Source: Bacillota bacterium (lineage in GTDB: Bacteria > Bacillota > Dethiobacteria > Dethiobacterales > Dethiobacteraceae). Taken from it: a stretch of 18,415 bases of DNA. The notes beneath the pieces were generated by a model, which saw nothing but the letters and a program-made list of their open reading frames with translations, ran no database searches and was not told the DNA's origin. The translations under genes were made by a program, and so were the position numbers. The stretch is from assembly GCA_024650095.1 (NCBI GenBank), contig JANKMV010000007.1, positions 1-18,415 of the forward strand, written 5' to 3'. Below, piece by piece: positions 1 through 8,349 of the stretch; the first letter of the stretch is position 1, and each line of letters opens with the position of its first letter.

Positions 1-41
1 CCCCGTATGTAAGGGATAATATTTAACCGGGAGGAAGTAAA

Positions 42-1526
42 ATGACGGATTATTATATTAAAACTAAACGAGCATTTACTATTATTCGTACGTATGGATG
101 GTTGCTTACTGTACTAATCGCTATTGGAGGCTTGTGGCAGCCTAAATTGGGTCTGCTGGTTATATTAATTATGGCAGGATTAACAGTGACGGCATTTTTT
201 ACGGGTCGCTACTGGTGTGGAAATTTTTGTCCCCATGGTAGTTTATTCGATGTTATTTTGATGCCACTAAGTAAAAACAGGAAAATATCAAAACTATTAA
301 AATCCAAAGTGATGATCGGTGGCTTTTTCTTATTTTTTATGTTTAATTTTTCGAAAAAGGTTTTCAATGTGGCAAAGCTTTGGGGAAGCATGGCATTTCT
401 AGATCGGCTAGGGTTTGTATTTGTGACTACGTATTTGATGGTTTTGGTTGTAGGGGGAGTATTGGCCCTGTTTGTCAATGCGAGAACGTGGTGCCAGTTT
501 TGCCCTATGGGCAGTATACAGAAGATGTCGTACAGCTTGGGTAAGCTGTTGGGCGTAACAAAAAGAACTGATCGTAAAGTGACCATCGCCAGCCAGGCTC
601 AGTGCCATACCTGTGGTAAGTGTGCTCGAGTATGTCCGTTCCAATTAACGCCGTACCTTGAATTTACAGATAAAAACCAGTTTGATAACGTCAACTGCAT
701 TAAATGTTCTACCTGCGTAGAAAATTGCCCCGCTGGCATTTTATCCATCGCCACGGAGCGAGATGCCCTTGCCTTGAAAGAAAGTACTTCTCTTGAGGGG
801 TATGAAAATCGTCAAGCAATCCAAGCTCAAATTACTGAGATTATCGATCTTAACAAGGATACAAAAGAGTATACGTTTACCTTTATCTCGCCCCAGAAGG
901 TTGCATATCGGGCAGGTCAATTTATCCTACTCAAAATTGAAGATGAGCCCAAAAGTTATCGCGCCTATTCCATTTCGACCTATAATGACGATGGTAGTAA
1001 AGTCAGCGTCATCGTTAAAAAGGTTGATCAGGGATATGGAACCGACATTATCTTCACGCGCTTTACGGTGGGAGATATGGTCGAGCTTGAAGGTCCCATG
1101 GGTGAGGAACTTGTACCAGATCGGGAGGTAGAAAAGATTCTGTTTATCGGTAATGGCATCGGCATCACGCCCTTTGTTGGTCTTGCCAAAGACGTTTTAC
1201 TCAATCAACCTGTAGCAAGCCAAGTAAAGCTTCTTTCGGGCCAACGATTTGAGGAAGATTTCTTATATGATGACTACTTTAGACAGTTAGATGATCAATA
1301 TGAGCAGTTTGAATACATTTCCGTAGCATCCCGTGTTAAAAGCGATAAGTACCACAAGGGACATGTAACGGATGTACTAAAAGAGATGGATGTTGAGGGT
1401 TACAAAGTATATATGTGTGGGACAAAGAATATGATTATTGATAGTTATAATATTCTCATTGGCAAAGGAGTGAGAAAGGAAGATATTTTCTATGAAGGGG
1501 AAGAAAGAATTAAAGAAATAGCATGA
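42..1526 (+). CDS. NapH-like polyferredoxin membrane protein fused to FAD/NAD(P) reductase module
   Basis: This 494-residue protein probably moves electrons between a nicotinamide cofactor and iron-sulfur clusters at the cytoplasmic membrane. The N-terminal half (about 1-165) has hydrophobic segments and two NapH/NosR-type cysteine motifs, WCGNFCPHG (C59, C63) and WCQFCPMG (C151, C154). Two ferredoxin-type 4Fe-4S motifs follow: C188/C191/C194/C198 and C219/C222/C225/C229. The C-terminal half (about 255-494) is ferredoxin-NADP reductase-like, with a flavin-binding RAYSIST at 307-313, a nucleotide-binding GNGIGITPFVG at 370-380 and the late YMCG (C459). ATG 42 has a GGGAGGAAG ribosome site just upstream. 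Such modules more often occur as separate subunits. The physiological donor and acceptor cannot be read from the sequence, and no partner oxidoreductase lies downstream. Confidence 0.85.
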   Translation: MTDYYIKTKRAFTIIRTYGWLLTVLIAIGGLWQPKLGLLVILIMAGLTVTAFFTGRYWCGNFCPHGSLFDVILMPLSKNRKISKLLKSKVMIGGFFLFFMFNFSKKVFNVAKLWGSMAFLDRLGFVFVTTYLMVLVVGGVLALFVNARTWCQFCPMGSIQKMSYSLGKLLGVTKRTDRKVTIASQAQCHTCGKCARVCPFQLTPYLEFTDKNQFDNVNCIKCSTCVENCPAGILSIATERDALALKESTSLEGYENRQAIQAQITEIIDLNKDTKEYTFTFISPQKVAYRAGQFILLKIEDEPKSYRAYSISTYNDDGSKVSVIVKKVDQGYGTDIIFTRFTVGDMVELEGPMGEELVPDREVEKILFIGNGIGITPFVGLAKDVLLNQPVASQVKLLSGQRFEEDFLYDDYFRQLDDQYEQFEYISVASRVKSDKYHKGHVTDVLKEMDVEGYKVYMCGTKNMIIDSYNILIGKGVRKEDIFYEGEERIKEIA

Positions 1527-1534
1527 GTCCAATG

Positions 1535-1571
1535 GGGGTCTACCATGGCTAGTATTAGCATGGTAGGCCTC
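1535..1571 (+). terminator. Strong hairpin after the redox gene, probable terminator
   Basis: CTACCATG (1540-1547) pairs with CATGGTAG (1559-1566). It is extended outward by GGG/CCT pairs including G-U, and inward by CTA/TAG across a GTAT loop, giving a stem of about 14 pairs with one bulged G. It lies 9 bases after the stop codon. The following sequence is only weakly T-rich, so termination could be inefficient or factor-assisted. Confidence 0.45.
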
Positions 1572-1667
1572 ATTAGGTTATTACGTACATAATATTTTAA
1601 AGGCTAGCCGTTCACTCAAGCAGATGCAATAGTGTGTACAGATATAGTAAGAGTGATGTAATGTGAG

Positions 1668-1710
1668 TTCATTTTACCATTGACTAACGGTTAGTCAATG
1701 GTAAAATGAA
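1668..1710 (+). promoter_or_regulatory. 43-bp perfect palindrome containing the ABC operon promoter; probable TetR operator
   Basis: The arms 1668-1688 and 1690-1710 are exact reverse complements around a single central G at 1689. The core reads TTGACTAACGGTTAGTCAA, a shape typical of TetR-family operators. Within it, TTGACT (1680-1685), a 16-bp spacer and TAAAAT (1702-1707) form a good sigma-A promoter pointing to the ABC ATPase gene at 1741. By symmetry the same promoter elements exist on the minus strand. A repressor bound here would cover both hexamers, and the TetR gene at the end of the operon is the natural candidate. The palindrome is directly visible; its pairing with that regulator is inference. 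Confidence 0.75.
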
Positions 1711-1740
1711 GATATACTGGGAGAGCAGGGTGGTATAGAG

Positions 1741-2442
1741 ATGGCTTTTGTGCAGCTAAAGGACGTAACGAAAAAGTATCAGATGGGGGAAGTTACCATT
1801 ACCGCGGTAGACGGTGTCGATTTTGCCATAGAAAAAGGAGATTTTGCAGTGGTCGTGGGGGCCTCCGGTGCAGGTAAAACAACGGTGCTCAATCTTTTAG
1901 GCGGTATGGATAAGCTCGATGGTGGCAGTATAGAGATCGATGGACGAGAGATTTCACATTATAGTGCCAAACAGCTCACTGAATATCGACGTTTCGATAT
2001 TGGTTTTGTCTTTCAGTTTTATAACTTAATTCAAACATTAACGGCAAAAGAAAATGTGGAACTTGCCTCGCAGATTTCAAGAAGTCCTCTAGACGTGGAG
2101 GGTGTTTTGGAGATGGTGGGGCTGAAGGATAGAATGAATAACTTTCCTTCTCAACTATCAGGAGGAGAGCAACAGCGGGTGGCCATTGCTAGAGCCCTGG
2201 CCAAGAACCCCAAGTTGCTTCTTTGTGATGAACCCACCGGAGCGCTGGACTATCAAACGGGGAAAGCAATTTTGCAACTGCTGCAGGATACATCGCGGGA
2301 ACGAAATATGACCGTGATTATTATCACCCATAATACCGCAATCCAAGCCATCGCAAATAAAATTATTAAAATGAAAAACGGTAAGGTCGCGGAGTTTATC
2401 ATCAATGAAAATCCACAGCCTGTAGAAAGGATTGAGTGGTAA
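1741..2442 (+). CDS. ABC transporter ATP-binding protein (MacB/LolD-type)
   Basis: Cytoplasmic ATPase that would energise the adjacent FtsX-type permease. All motifs are intact in 233 residues: Walker A GASGAGKT at 40-47, Q-loop glutamine Q92 in FQFYNLI, signature LSGGEQQR at 139-146, Walker [13 protein letters not shown] at 159-170 with catalytic E164, and the H-loop histidine H197. Length and the [15 protein letters not shown] signature fit the MacB/LolD subfamily, whose permeases transduce force across the membrane and do not form a classical channel. A GGGTGG ribosome site lies 7 bases before ATG 1741. The stop codon overlaps the permease ATG by one base (TAATG), so the two are translationally coupled. 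Substrate unknown. Confidence 0.95.
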   Translation: MAFVQLKDVTKKYQMGEVTITAVDGVDFAIEKGDFAVVVGASGAGKTTVLNLLGGMDKLDGGSIEIDGREISHYSAKQLTEYRRFDIGFVFQFYNLIQTLTAKENVELASQISRSPLDVEGVLEMVGLKDRMNNFPSQLSGGEQQRVAIARALAKNPKLLLCDEPTGALDYQTGKAILQLLQDTSRERNMTVIIITHNTAIQAIANKIIKMKNGKVAEFIINENPQPVERIEW

Positions 2443-5400
2443 TGGTGAAAACTTCCTTTAACAGGGACCTAATCCGCTCCATTATAAAAAGCCGTAGCCG
2501 TTTTTTTTCCGTTATGGCCATTATCTTCTTAGGTGTGTGTTTCTTTGCCGGCATCAATGCCACGGAGCCGGATATGCTTCTTTCCGCGGATAAATATTAT
2601 AAAGAGCAGCGACTCTCTGATTTCCGCATCTTTTCCCCGTTGGGGTTTAAGGATGAAGATTTTGCTGGCTTACATAATATTAGTGATGTGAAAACCGTAC
2701 AAAAGGGATACTACAAAGATCTCTTTTTTACAACACCCGTTGGCACTACCTCCATTGTGAAGCTGATGAGCTTGCAACCAGGCAATTCTGCAGAAAAGAA
2801 TGGCATCAATATTCCTTATCTTACGGAGGGGCGTTTGCCTAAAGCGAGTGGGGAAGTGTTGCTGCTGAGGGGTAACGGAGTACCTCAAGAGCTAGAAATC
2901 GGCTCCACTGTCTCTGTCACACTGCCCAATGATGAAGAGATCCAAGATTATCTTATAACCACAGAGCTCACCGTGGTGGGTTTTATGAAGTCACCTTTGT
3001 ATATTACCTTTGAGCGTGGACAAACAAATATTGGCGATGGTTCCATCGCATATATTGCCTATATATTAGAGGATGATTTTACCCTAGAATCGTATAATGA
3101 AGCCTACGTGCGACTACAGGATACAGATCAGTACATGTCGTACTCCGTGCAATACAATGAAATGACGTTGACTGCAAAGAACGCCATTGAGGCTTTAGGT
3201 AAAAAAGCCATGTCCCGGGAAACCGGTGCCCTTCGCAAGGAGCTTGAGGAGGGGAAAGATACATTTCTTGAAAGTAAGGCTGAGGCAGAAGAGGAACTTG
3301 CCGCTGCCGAAGAGCAATTGCAGCAGGCAGAGCAGGCCATCGTTGCTGGTGAGGCCCAACTGACTGAGAATGAAATCCGCCATAGTCGAGAGCTAGAAGC
3401 GGGCAGGAAGAAGATCAGCAGGGGCAAGGAAGAACTGGCGCTCGGTAAATTGGCATATTATGACGGCTATGCCTTGTGGCTAGAAGGTTATAGTCGTTAC
3501 CAGGATGGTAGAGATGAACTGCATGAGGCAAAAGTTGCATTAGATGAGGGCAGGATCAAGTTGGAAGCAGGGGAATATGAACTTGAGGCCGCACGTAGCC
3601 AACTTGAGGATTCGCAAAATCAGTTGACACTCTTGGATAATATCATATTACTTCTTCGTGAAATAGAAGGCACTCTGCCTCAAGCAGACCCAAATTTGAA
3701 TGAAGAATATCAAGAGCTCCTGCAAACGAGTAGGGAAATCTATCCGGAGTTTGCTGATGGCTTACAGTCCATAGTAGGTGTTAGTCACAACTATGTAACA
3801 GAATTGCGAACTACCCTACGTTTTGCCATTGCTGAACTTGAATTAATGTATGATCACGGTCAACTGCAGTACGCAGAGGGCCAAAAGCAACTTATAGCTG
3901 GAGAAAAAGCGTTGGTCGAAAACAGAATGCTTTATGAAAATGGGTTACTAGTATATCAAGCAAGCATGCAGGAGCTAGCGGTGGCCAAAGATGATATAGA
4001 CAAAGCCAAGGTTGAGCTTGACGCTGCTCGTGTGAAGATTGAAGAAAATGTAGAGCAGTTGGAACAAGCAGAACAAGATATCGCAGCGGCTGAAGCGAAG
4101 CTTGCAGCATCGCTTGATGAGGGTTTTCAGGAGTTACAAGTGGCAAGAGATAAACTGGATAAAGGCTGGGCAACCTTCCTTGAGGAGAAAGAAGACGCTT
4201 TGGCAAAAATTGACGAAGCGGAAGAGGAAATCACTGAAGCAGAACGGCAGTTGCTTGAGCTTCCTACTCAATGGTTTGTCTCTACTAGGGACGGGAACCC
4301 CGGATACTCCGGGTATGGAGATGATGTTGAGCGCATCGGAGCTGTGGCCAAGGTCTTTCCACTTTTTTTCTTTTTAGTCGCGGCCTTAGTGTGCCTAACC
4401 ACCATGACCCGTATGATCGAGGAAGAGCGTACGCAGATAGGAACTATGAAGGCATTGGGATACGGTACGTGGCTTATTGCCTCTAAATATTTGCTTTACG
4501 CCCTTGTGGCTAGCCTTGTGGGTAGCGTGCTCGGGTTCAGTCTGGGATTTCAGTTGTTTCCAAGGACGATCATGACAATTTATGGTAATATGTATGCGAT
4601 CCCCCATCTGTTGACGCCCTTCCATCTTGATTATGCGCTCATCTCCATGGCGATTGCTGTCTTAACCACCGTGGTGGCGGCATTAGCTGCAACCCTTACC
4701 ACCCTTAAATCAACTCCAGCGCAGCTGATGCAACCTAAAGCACCTTTACCAGGAAAGCGTATTTTATTCGAACGCGTTACCTTCTTATGGGAGCGGCTCA
4801 GCTTTATTCAAAAGGTGACAGTGAGAAACCTTTTCCGCTATAAGAGGAGACTATTTATGACGGTCATTGGGATTGCCGGTTGTTGTGCCCTTCTGCTAAC
4901 GGGTTTTGGTATTCGTGATTCCGTCAATGCCATTATGGAGAAACAGTTTAATGAGATTTTCATTTATGACGGTATGGTAATGGTGGATGCTACCGAAGAT
5001 GAGCCGGTCGACTTTGAGGCAATCCTAGGCGTAGAGCCGCATGTCACCTCATATAACGCTGTTATGACGGAAGCTGTGACTGTATCTACAGATGAGAGTG
5101 TCCGTAATTTTAAGGTGAATCTCTTGGTCCCGGAGCATGAACGTACATTATCAGATTATTTTGAGCTGCATCAGAGGATTGGCGGGGAGCACTTGCCTCT
5201 TACCAACGAGGGTGCTGTGATCACTGAAAAGCTAGCCAGACTGCTTGATGTAGCGGTCGGAGATACTTTAGAGTATAGAGATACAGAAAACCGTATCTAC
5301 AGCATTACGATTTCTGGAATTGCTGAAAACTATTTGACTCACTATGTTTTTATGTCCAATGAGTATTTTGGGCAGCTGACTTTTAGGGATCCTGTATATA

Positions 5401-5942
5401 ATGCTGGTGTCTTTAACTTGGATTATGCTTCGGATTATGTGGAATCACAGTTTCGGCAAACTCTAATGGAGAAGGACGGCGTTATTGGTATTGCACTTAC
5501 ACGATCGTATAGTCAGCGGTTTTCTGATACACTGAGTAGCTTAGATTATGTGGTCTTGATTCTCATCTTAGCCGCAGGTGCTTTGGCCATTGTGGTGCTT
5601 TATAACTTAACTAATATTAATATTACAGAGCGCATGCGGGAGATCGCTACCATCAAAGTTTTAGGTTTTCGAGATCGTGAGGTTTCCTCTTATGTTTATC
5701 GCGAAAATATGATTCTCTCTTTTATCGGTACTCTTTTTGGCCTCTTGCTCGGCTCTGTGCTGCATCGATTTGTCATAGAGACCATGGAAGTGGATAATAT
5801 GATGTTTGGCAGGGAGATATCATCGATCAATTATCTTATTGCCGTGCTAATGACGTTGGCTTTTACCATGTTGGTAAATTTTTTCATGTACTATCGCTTA
5901 AAGAAAGTGGATATGGTGGAATCTTTAAAATCTGTTGAATAG
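2442..5942 (+). CDS. Large FtsX-family ABC permease with long extracytoplasmic coiled coil
   Basis: A 1166-residue membrane protein partnering the upstream ATPase. In order: an N-terminal membrane segment (about 22-40), an extracytoplasmic domain (to about 240), and a charged helical region of about 340 residues (about 262-605) rich in E, A, L, K and Q. Then come FtsX-like membrane segments near 632-657, 680-706 and 733-755, a fourth near 806-824, a second extracytoplasmic domain (about 830-1035) and a final FtsX-like C-terminal block. The layout is a duplicated FtsX half with a long coiled-coil insertion. That insertion has a recurrent xxGxxxL pattern (VAGEAQL, LDEGRIKL, LEAGEYEL) similar in style to the YhgE/Pip surface proteins. 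GTG 2436 is an alternative start, but ATG 2442 overlaps the ATPase stop and is preferred. Likely role: export, or a mechanical action on a cell-surface substrate. Substrate unknown. Confidence 0.88.
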   Translation: MVKTSFNRDLIRSIIKSRSRFFSVMAIIFLGVCFFAGINATEPDMLLSADKYYKEQRLSDFRIFSPLGFKDEDFAGLHNISDVKTVQKGYYKDLFFTTPVGTTSIVKLMSLQPGNSAEKNGINIPYLTEGRLPKASGEVLLLRGNGVPQELEIGSTVSVTLPNDEEIQDYLITTELTVVGFMKSPLYITFERGQTNIGDGSIAYIAYILEDDFTLESYNEAYVRLQDTDQYMSYSVQYNEMTLTAKNAIEALGKKAMSRETGALRKELEEGKDTFLESKAEAEEELAAAEEQLQQAEQAIVAGEAQLTENEIRHSRELEAGRKKISRGKEELALGKLAYYDGYALWLEGYSRYQDGRDELHEAKVALDEGRIKLEAGEYELEAARSQLEDSQNQLTLLDNIILLLREIEGTLPQADPNLNEEYQELLQTSREIYPEFADGLQSIVGVSHNYVTELRTTLRFAIAELELMYDHGQLQYAEGQKQLIAGEKALVENRMLYENGLLVYQASMQELAVAKDDIDKAKVELDAARVKIEENVEQLEQAEQDIAAAEAKLAASLDEGFQELQVARDKLDKGWATFLEEKEDALAKIDEAEEEITEAERQLLELPTQWFVSTRDGNPGYSGYGDDVERIGAVAKVFPLFFFLVAALVCLTTMTRMIEEERTQIGTMKALGYGTWLIASKYLLYALVASLVGSVLGFSLGFQLFPRTIMTIYGNMYAIPHLLTPFHLDYALISMAIAVLTTVVAALAATLTTLKSTPAQLMQPKAPLPGKRILFERVTFLWERLSFIQKVTVRNLFRYKRRLFMTVIGIAGCCALLLTGFGIRDSVNAIMEKQFNEIFIYDGMVMVDATEDEPVDFEAILGVEPHVTSYNAVMTEAVTVSTDESVRNFKVNLLVPEHERTLSDYFELHQRIGGEHLPLTNEGAVITEKLARLLDVAVGDTLEYRDTENRIYSITISGIAENYLTHYVFMSNEYFGQLTFRDPVYNAGVFNLDYASDYVESQFRQTLMEKDGVIGIALTRSYSQRFSDTLSSLDYVVLILILAAGALAIVVLYNLTNINITERMREIATIKVLGFRDREVSSYVYRENMILSFIGTLFGLLLGSVLHRFVIETMEVDNMMFGREISSINYLIAVLMTLAFTMLVNFFMYYRLKKVDMVESLKSVE

Positions 5943-5952
5943 GAGGGAGAGC

Positions 5953-6528
5953 ATGAGAGTAACAAAGGATCCGCAAATAAGAAAGCAAGAAATACTAGAG
6001 ACAGCCATGACCCTATTTGAACAGAATGGTATTGGCAAGACGTCTATGAGTGATATAGCTAAAGAGGCTAACGTGACGAAGGGACTTGTGTATTACTACT
6101 TTTCCTCTAAGGATGAGCTAGTGGAAGCGGTGGTGGCACTGTTCGTCAGAGACACCAATCAACGCCTGCAGCAAATTGTTGAAGGATCTTCGCTGACTTT
6201 TTATGAAAAACTTTTGCAAATTATGACGCTCTATTTTGTAACCATCCAAGAGCATTTAAAATTTGTGGAAGCTTCTCCCGCAAACGCTGGGATCTATGAG
6301 CTTATCAAAAATAGTCTTTCGGAGTCTGCGCTGGTGCAGACGAAGGATTTTATTAAACAAGCCACAGAAGAAGGCATTCTTACCATTGATTATCCCGAAT
6401 ATACCTTAAAGATTCTCATAAACGGTATTGCAGACCTTTATCTCGAAGGCGTACATAACCCCAAGATATTTGCTACGCTTATTGAGCAGACGCTCGCGTT
6501 ACCGAAAGGTTCTTTGCAGCTCAAATGA
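5953..6528 (+). CDS. TetR/AcrR-family transcriptional regulator, probable repressor of the ABC operon
   Basis: A 191-residue regulator. The N-terminal helix-turn-helix (about 29-52) contains TSMSDIAKEANVTKGLVYYY followed by FSSKDEL, the standard TetR recognition-helix block. The remaining roughly 130 residues are an all-helical putative ligand-binding and dimerisation domain. ATG 5953 is preceded by AGGAGGG 6 bases upstream; the in-frame TTG at 5935 would put that ribosome site inside the gene, so it is rejected. The gene follows the permease stop by 10 bases and is last in the operon. Its likely operator is the 43-bp palindrome at 1668-1710, which would give negative autoregulation of the whole operon. 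Inducer unknown. Confidence 0.9.
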   Translation: MRVTKDPQIRKQEILETAMTLFEQNGIGKTSMSDIAKEANVTKGLVYYYFSSKDELVEAVVALFVRDTNQRLQQIVEGSSLTFYEKLLQIMTLYFVTIQEHLKFVEASPANAGIYELIKNSLSESALVQTKDFIKQATEEGILTIDYPEYTLKILINGIADLYLEGVHNPKIFATLIEQTLALPKGSLQLK

Positions 6529-6593
6529 TTAAAGTTTTGCCTCTAATCTCAAAAAGAAAGTTCAAAACTTCTAACCTGACCCCGTGTTTTTGG

Positions 6594-6617
6594 GCATAGT
6601 AACTGTAGAAACTATGC
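6594..6617 (+). promoter_or_regulatory. Inverted repeat just upstream of the cooS ribosome site
   Basis: GCATAGT (6594-6600) and ACTATGC (6611-6617) form a perfect 7-bp inverted repeat with a 10-base gap, ending about 8 bases before the GGAGG of cooS. It could be an operator or an RNA hairpin that controls translation. It does not match a regulator site I recognise, and no clear promoter was found in the 112-bp gap after the TetR gene. Confidence 0.25.
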
Positions 6618-6640
6618 TAAATTTGGAGGTTGGTTAGGTT

Positions 6641-7972
6641 ATGTCCGAAAGTCGCGTTAGTTATCATGATTCTGTGGAAGAGATGTTGAAGAGAATCAGA
6701 GATGATGGGTTATCTAGTGTCTTCTCACGTTGGGAAGCGCAAGAAAAAATCCGCTGTAAGTTCTGTTTGGAAGGGGTAAGCTGCCAGTTGTGTACCCATG
6801 GTCCGTGCAGAATTAGTGAAAAAGCAGGTGCGGATAAGGGTGTTTGCGGAATCGGCCCCGATGCCATGGCGATGCGAAACTTCCTCATGAGAAACATCAT
6901 GGGTGCAGCAACCTATGGGCATCATGCCTTTGAAGCGTTTCGAACGCTTAAAGCTACAGGTGAGGGCAAAACATCGTTTACCATTACCGACACTGATAAA
7001 TTGAAGTGGATGTGTGAAAAAACAGGTATCAATACGAATCAAGATACCAATCAATTGGCCATTCAACTGGCAGAACTGCTAGATCGGGAATTGAAGATAA
7101 ATCCTGATGAAGAAAGTATTATGGTGGAAGCCTTTGCTCCGAAAAAGAGAAAACCATTATGGCGCAAGTTGAATCTTTATCCCGTAGGTATACAGCATGA
7201 GGTTGAAAATTGTATTGCAAGTTGTTTAACCAATGTGGATGGGGATTACGTCTCTTTAGCCAAAAAAGCCCTACGGTTGGGTCTTTCCACCATCTATACG
7301 GCACAAATTGGTTTGGAAATGACGCAAGATATTCTCTTTGGCACGCCGATGCCGCATGAAGTGGATGTGGACATGGGCATTATGGATCCAGACTATGTCA
7401 ACATTGCTTTTAACGGCCATCAACCGTGGGTGGGTGTGGCCACGCTACAGAAAGCGAAAAAAGAAGAATATCAAGCAATGGCAAGAAAAGCTGGCGCCAA
7501 GGGTCTGCGCATTGTGGGTTCCATCGAAACTGGCCAAGAGCTATTACAACGATTCGAAGTTGATGATGTGTTTGTCGGTCTGATGGGAAACTGGTTGGCG
7601 TTAGAGCCATTTTTAGCCACGGGTACGGTGGATGCTCTGGTGATGGAAGAAAACTGCTCACCTCCTGCTCTGGATCAATATGCTGAGAAGTATCAAGTTG
7701 CACTCATTAGTGTTAGCACCATTATTGGCGTGCCAGGCACAGAACATGAAATGCCTTACTACCCGGCTAAAGTAGATGAAATGGCAGAAAACTGTATTGA
7801 GATAGCCATAGAAAACTTTAAAAAGAGACATGGGGCAATAAAACCAATGGTGCCTCAGCATAAGAGAAAGGCCATTGCTGGGTTTTCCACAGAAGCCGTT
7901 TTGCAGGCTATTGGCAATGACTTGCTTTTGCCATGCCATGTATCGGGGAACCTTTCCACGAGCAAGGTATAA
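6641..7972 (+). CDS. cooS: Anaerobic CO dehydrogenase catalytic subunit, 3'-truncated fragment
   Basis: Full-length CooS (about 630 residues) oxidises CO at a Ni-Fe-S C-cluster and passes electrons through B and D clusters. This ORF has 443 residues. About 426 align from memory with CooS, including DILFGTP, the NGHQP histidine (H260), C339 and AGFSTEAV. It then ends in an unrelated tail (from about residue 427), so the distal C-cluster cysteines and the C-terminal domain are absent. The N-terminal cysteines are C39, C42, C48, C51, C56 and C69. The C39-x2-C42 spacing resembles the Desulfovibrio vulgaris enzyme with a [2Fe-2S] D-cluster. The usual GICCTG that supplies C-cluster Cys295 reads GSIETG (293-298), so that ligand is also missing. 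A GGAGG lies about 11 bases before ATG 6641. No cooC or cooF is adjacent. It cannot be a normal CO dehydrogenase as it stands. Confidence 0.85.
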   Translation: MSESRVSYHDSVEEMLKRIRDDGLSSVFSRWEAQEKIRCKFCLEGVSCQLCTHGPCRISEKAGADKGVCGIGPDAMAMRNFLMRNIMGAATYGHHAFEAFRTLKATGEGKTSFTITDTDKLKWMCEKTGINTNQDTNQLAIQLAELLDRELKINPDEESIMVEAFAPKKRKPLWRKLNLYPVGIQHEVENCIASCLTNVDGDYVSLAKKALRLGLSTIYTAQIGLEMTQDILFGTPMPHEVDVDMGIMDPDYVNIAFNGHQPWVGVATLQKAKKEEYQAMARKAGAKGLRIVGSIETGQELLQRFEVDDVFVGLMGNWLALEPFLATGTVDALVMEENCSPPALDQYAEKYQVALISVSTIIGVPGTEHEMPYYPAKVDEMAENCIEIAIENFKKRHGAIKPMVPQHKRKAIAGFSTEAVLQAIGNDLLLPCHVSGNLSTSKV

Positions 7973-8295
7973 TAGTCAACAGCTTCCTGCGAGATGATCG
8001 CATCCGGGTGGCCACCTGTTCCTCCAATACTACGTGGTGTAACCATCAGTAAATTACCCTCGGAGGCAATGATGGCGGCCTGTTCCAAGGCAGCGGCGGT
8101 CTTGCCATGCTGGGGAAAATAATCGTTTAAGCGATCATAATAGATTTTTGCTGTTAATGGTTCTCCTTGCGCTCTGTACTTTTCTCCTTGGGAAAAGAGC
8201 AAACTAGGCAGTAGTAAGTAGCCGAGCGCGAAGAACACGAGCAGAATTGCACAAACACTAAGCAGATGTTTTACTTTAAAACGTATTTGGCGCAT
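7855..8295 (-). CDS. Membrane-anchored helical-repeat-like protein, 3'-truncated fragment
   Basis: Third gene after the sigma and anti-sigma genes. An N-terminal membrane anchor (about 9-35, LLSVCAILLVFFALGYLLLP) is followed by TPR-like helical text: GEKYRAQGEPLTAKIYYDRL and then an EAVDYYTLLVERFPDTWHGK stretch (104-123). This would place the repeats outside the membrane. From about residue 124 the frame runs through the antisense of cooS, so the last roughly 23 residues are not native and an unknown length of the original C-terminus has been lost. ATG 8295 has an AGGA 9 bases upstream. The gene starts 54 bases after the anti-sigma stop, consistent with one operon. Function unknown; as an exported protein in a sigma/anti-sigma locus it could have been a sensor or an effector. 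Confidence 0.6.
   Translation of the reverse strand: MRQIRFKVKHLLSVCAILLVFFALGYLLLPSLLFSQGEKYRAQGEPLTAKIYYDRLNDYFPQHGKTAAALEQAAIIASEGNLLMVTPRSIGGTGGHPDAIISQEAVDYYTLLVERFPDTWHGKSKSLPIACKTASVENPAMAFLLC
7916..7935. other. Tail-to-tail junction between two truncated genes
   Basis: CooS-like protein text on the plus strand stops at about residue 426 (near 7916). TPR-like text on the minus strand stops at about residue 122 (near 7930). Each ORF then continues only as the antisense of the other. A single deletion between two convergent genes would produce exactly this arrangement; an inversion breakpoint or an assembly misjoin are the alternatives. The exact base cannot be fixed from this sequence alone. 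Confidence 0.65.
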
Positions 8296-8349
8296 ACCAT
8301 CATTCCTAACATTTTGTACTTTTGATCATATTGCTACTTGCACGCAACA

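Noticed and set aside
3128..3427. Serine-rich open frame antisense to the permease
   Set aside because: It is the complement of the Glu/Ala-rich coiled-coil codons, with no ribosome site or family resemblance.
6531..6570. Terminator after the TetR gene (AAGTTTTG/CAAAACTT)
   Set aside because: The 8-bp AT-rich stem has a 23-base loop and no T-run, so it is not a convincing terminator.
7410..7939. Minus-strand open frames inside cooS
   Set aside because: Plain antisense shadows of a strongly family-matching plus-strand gene.
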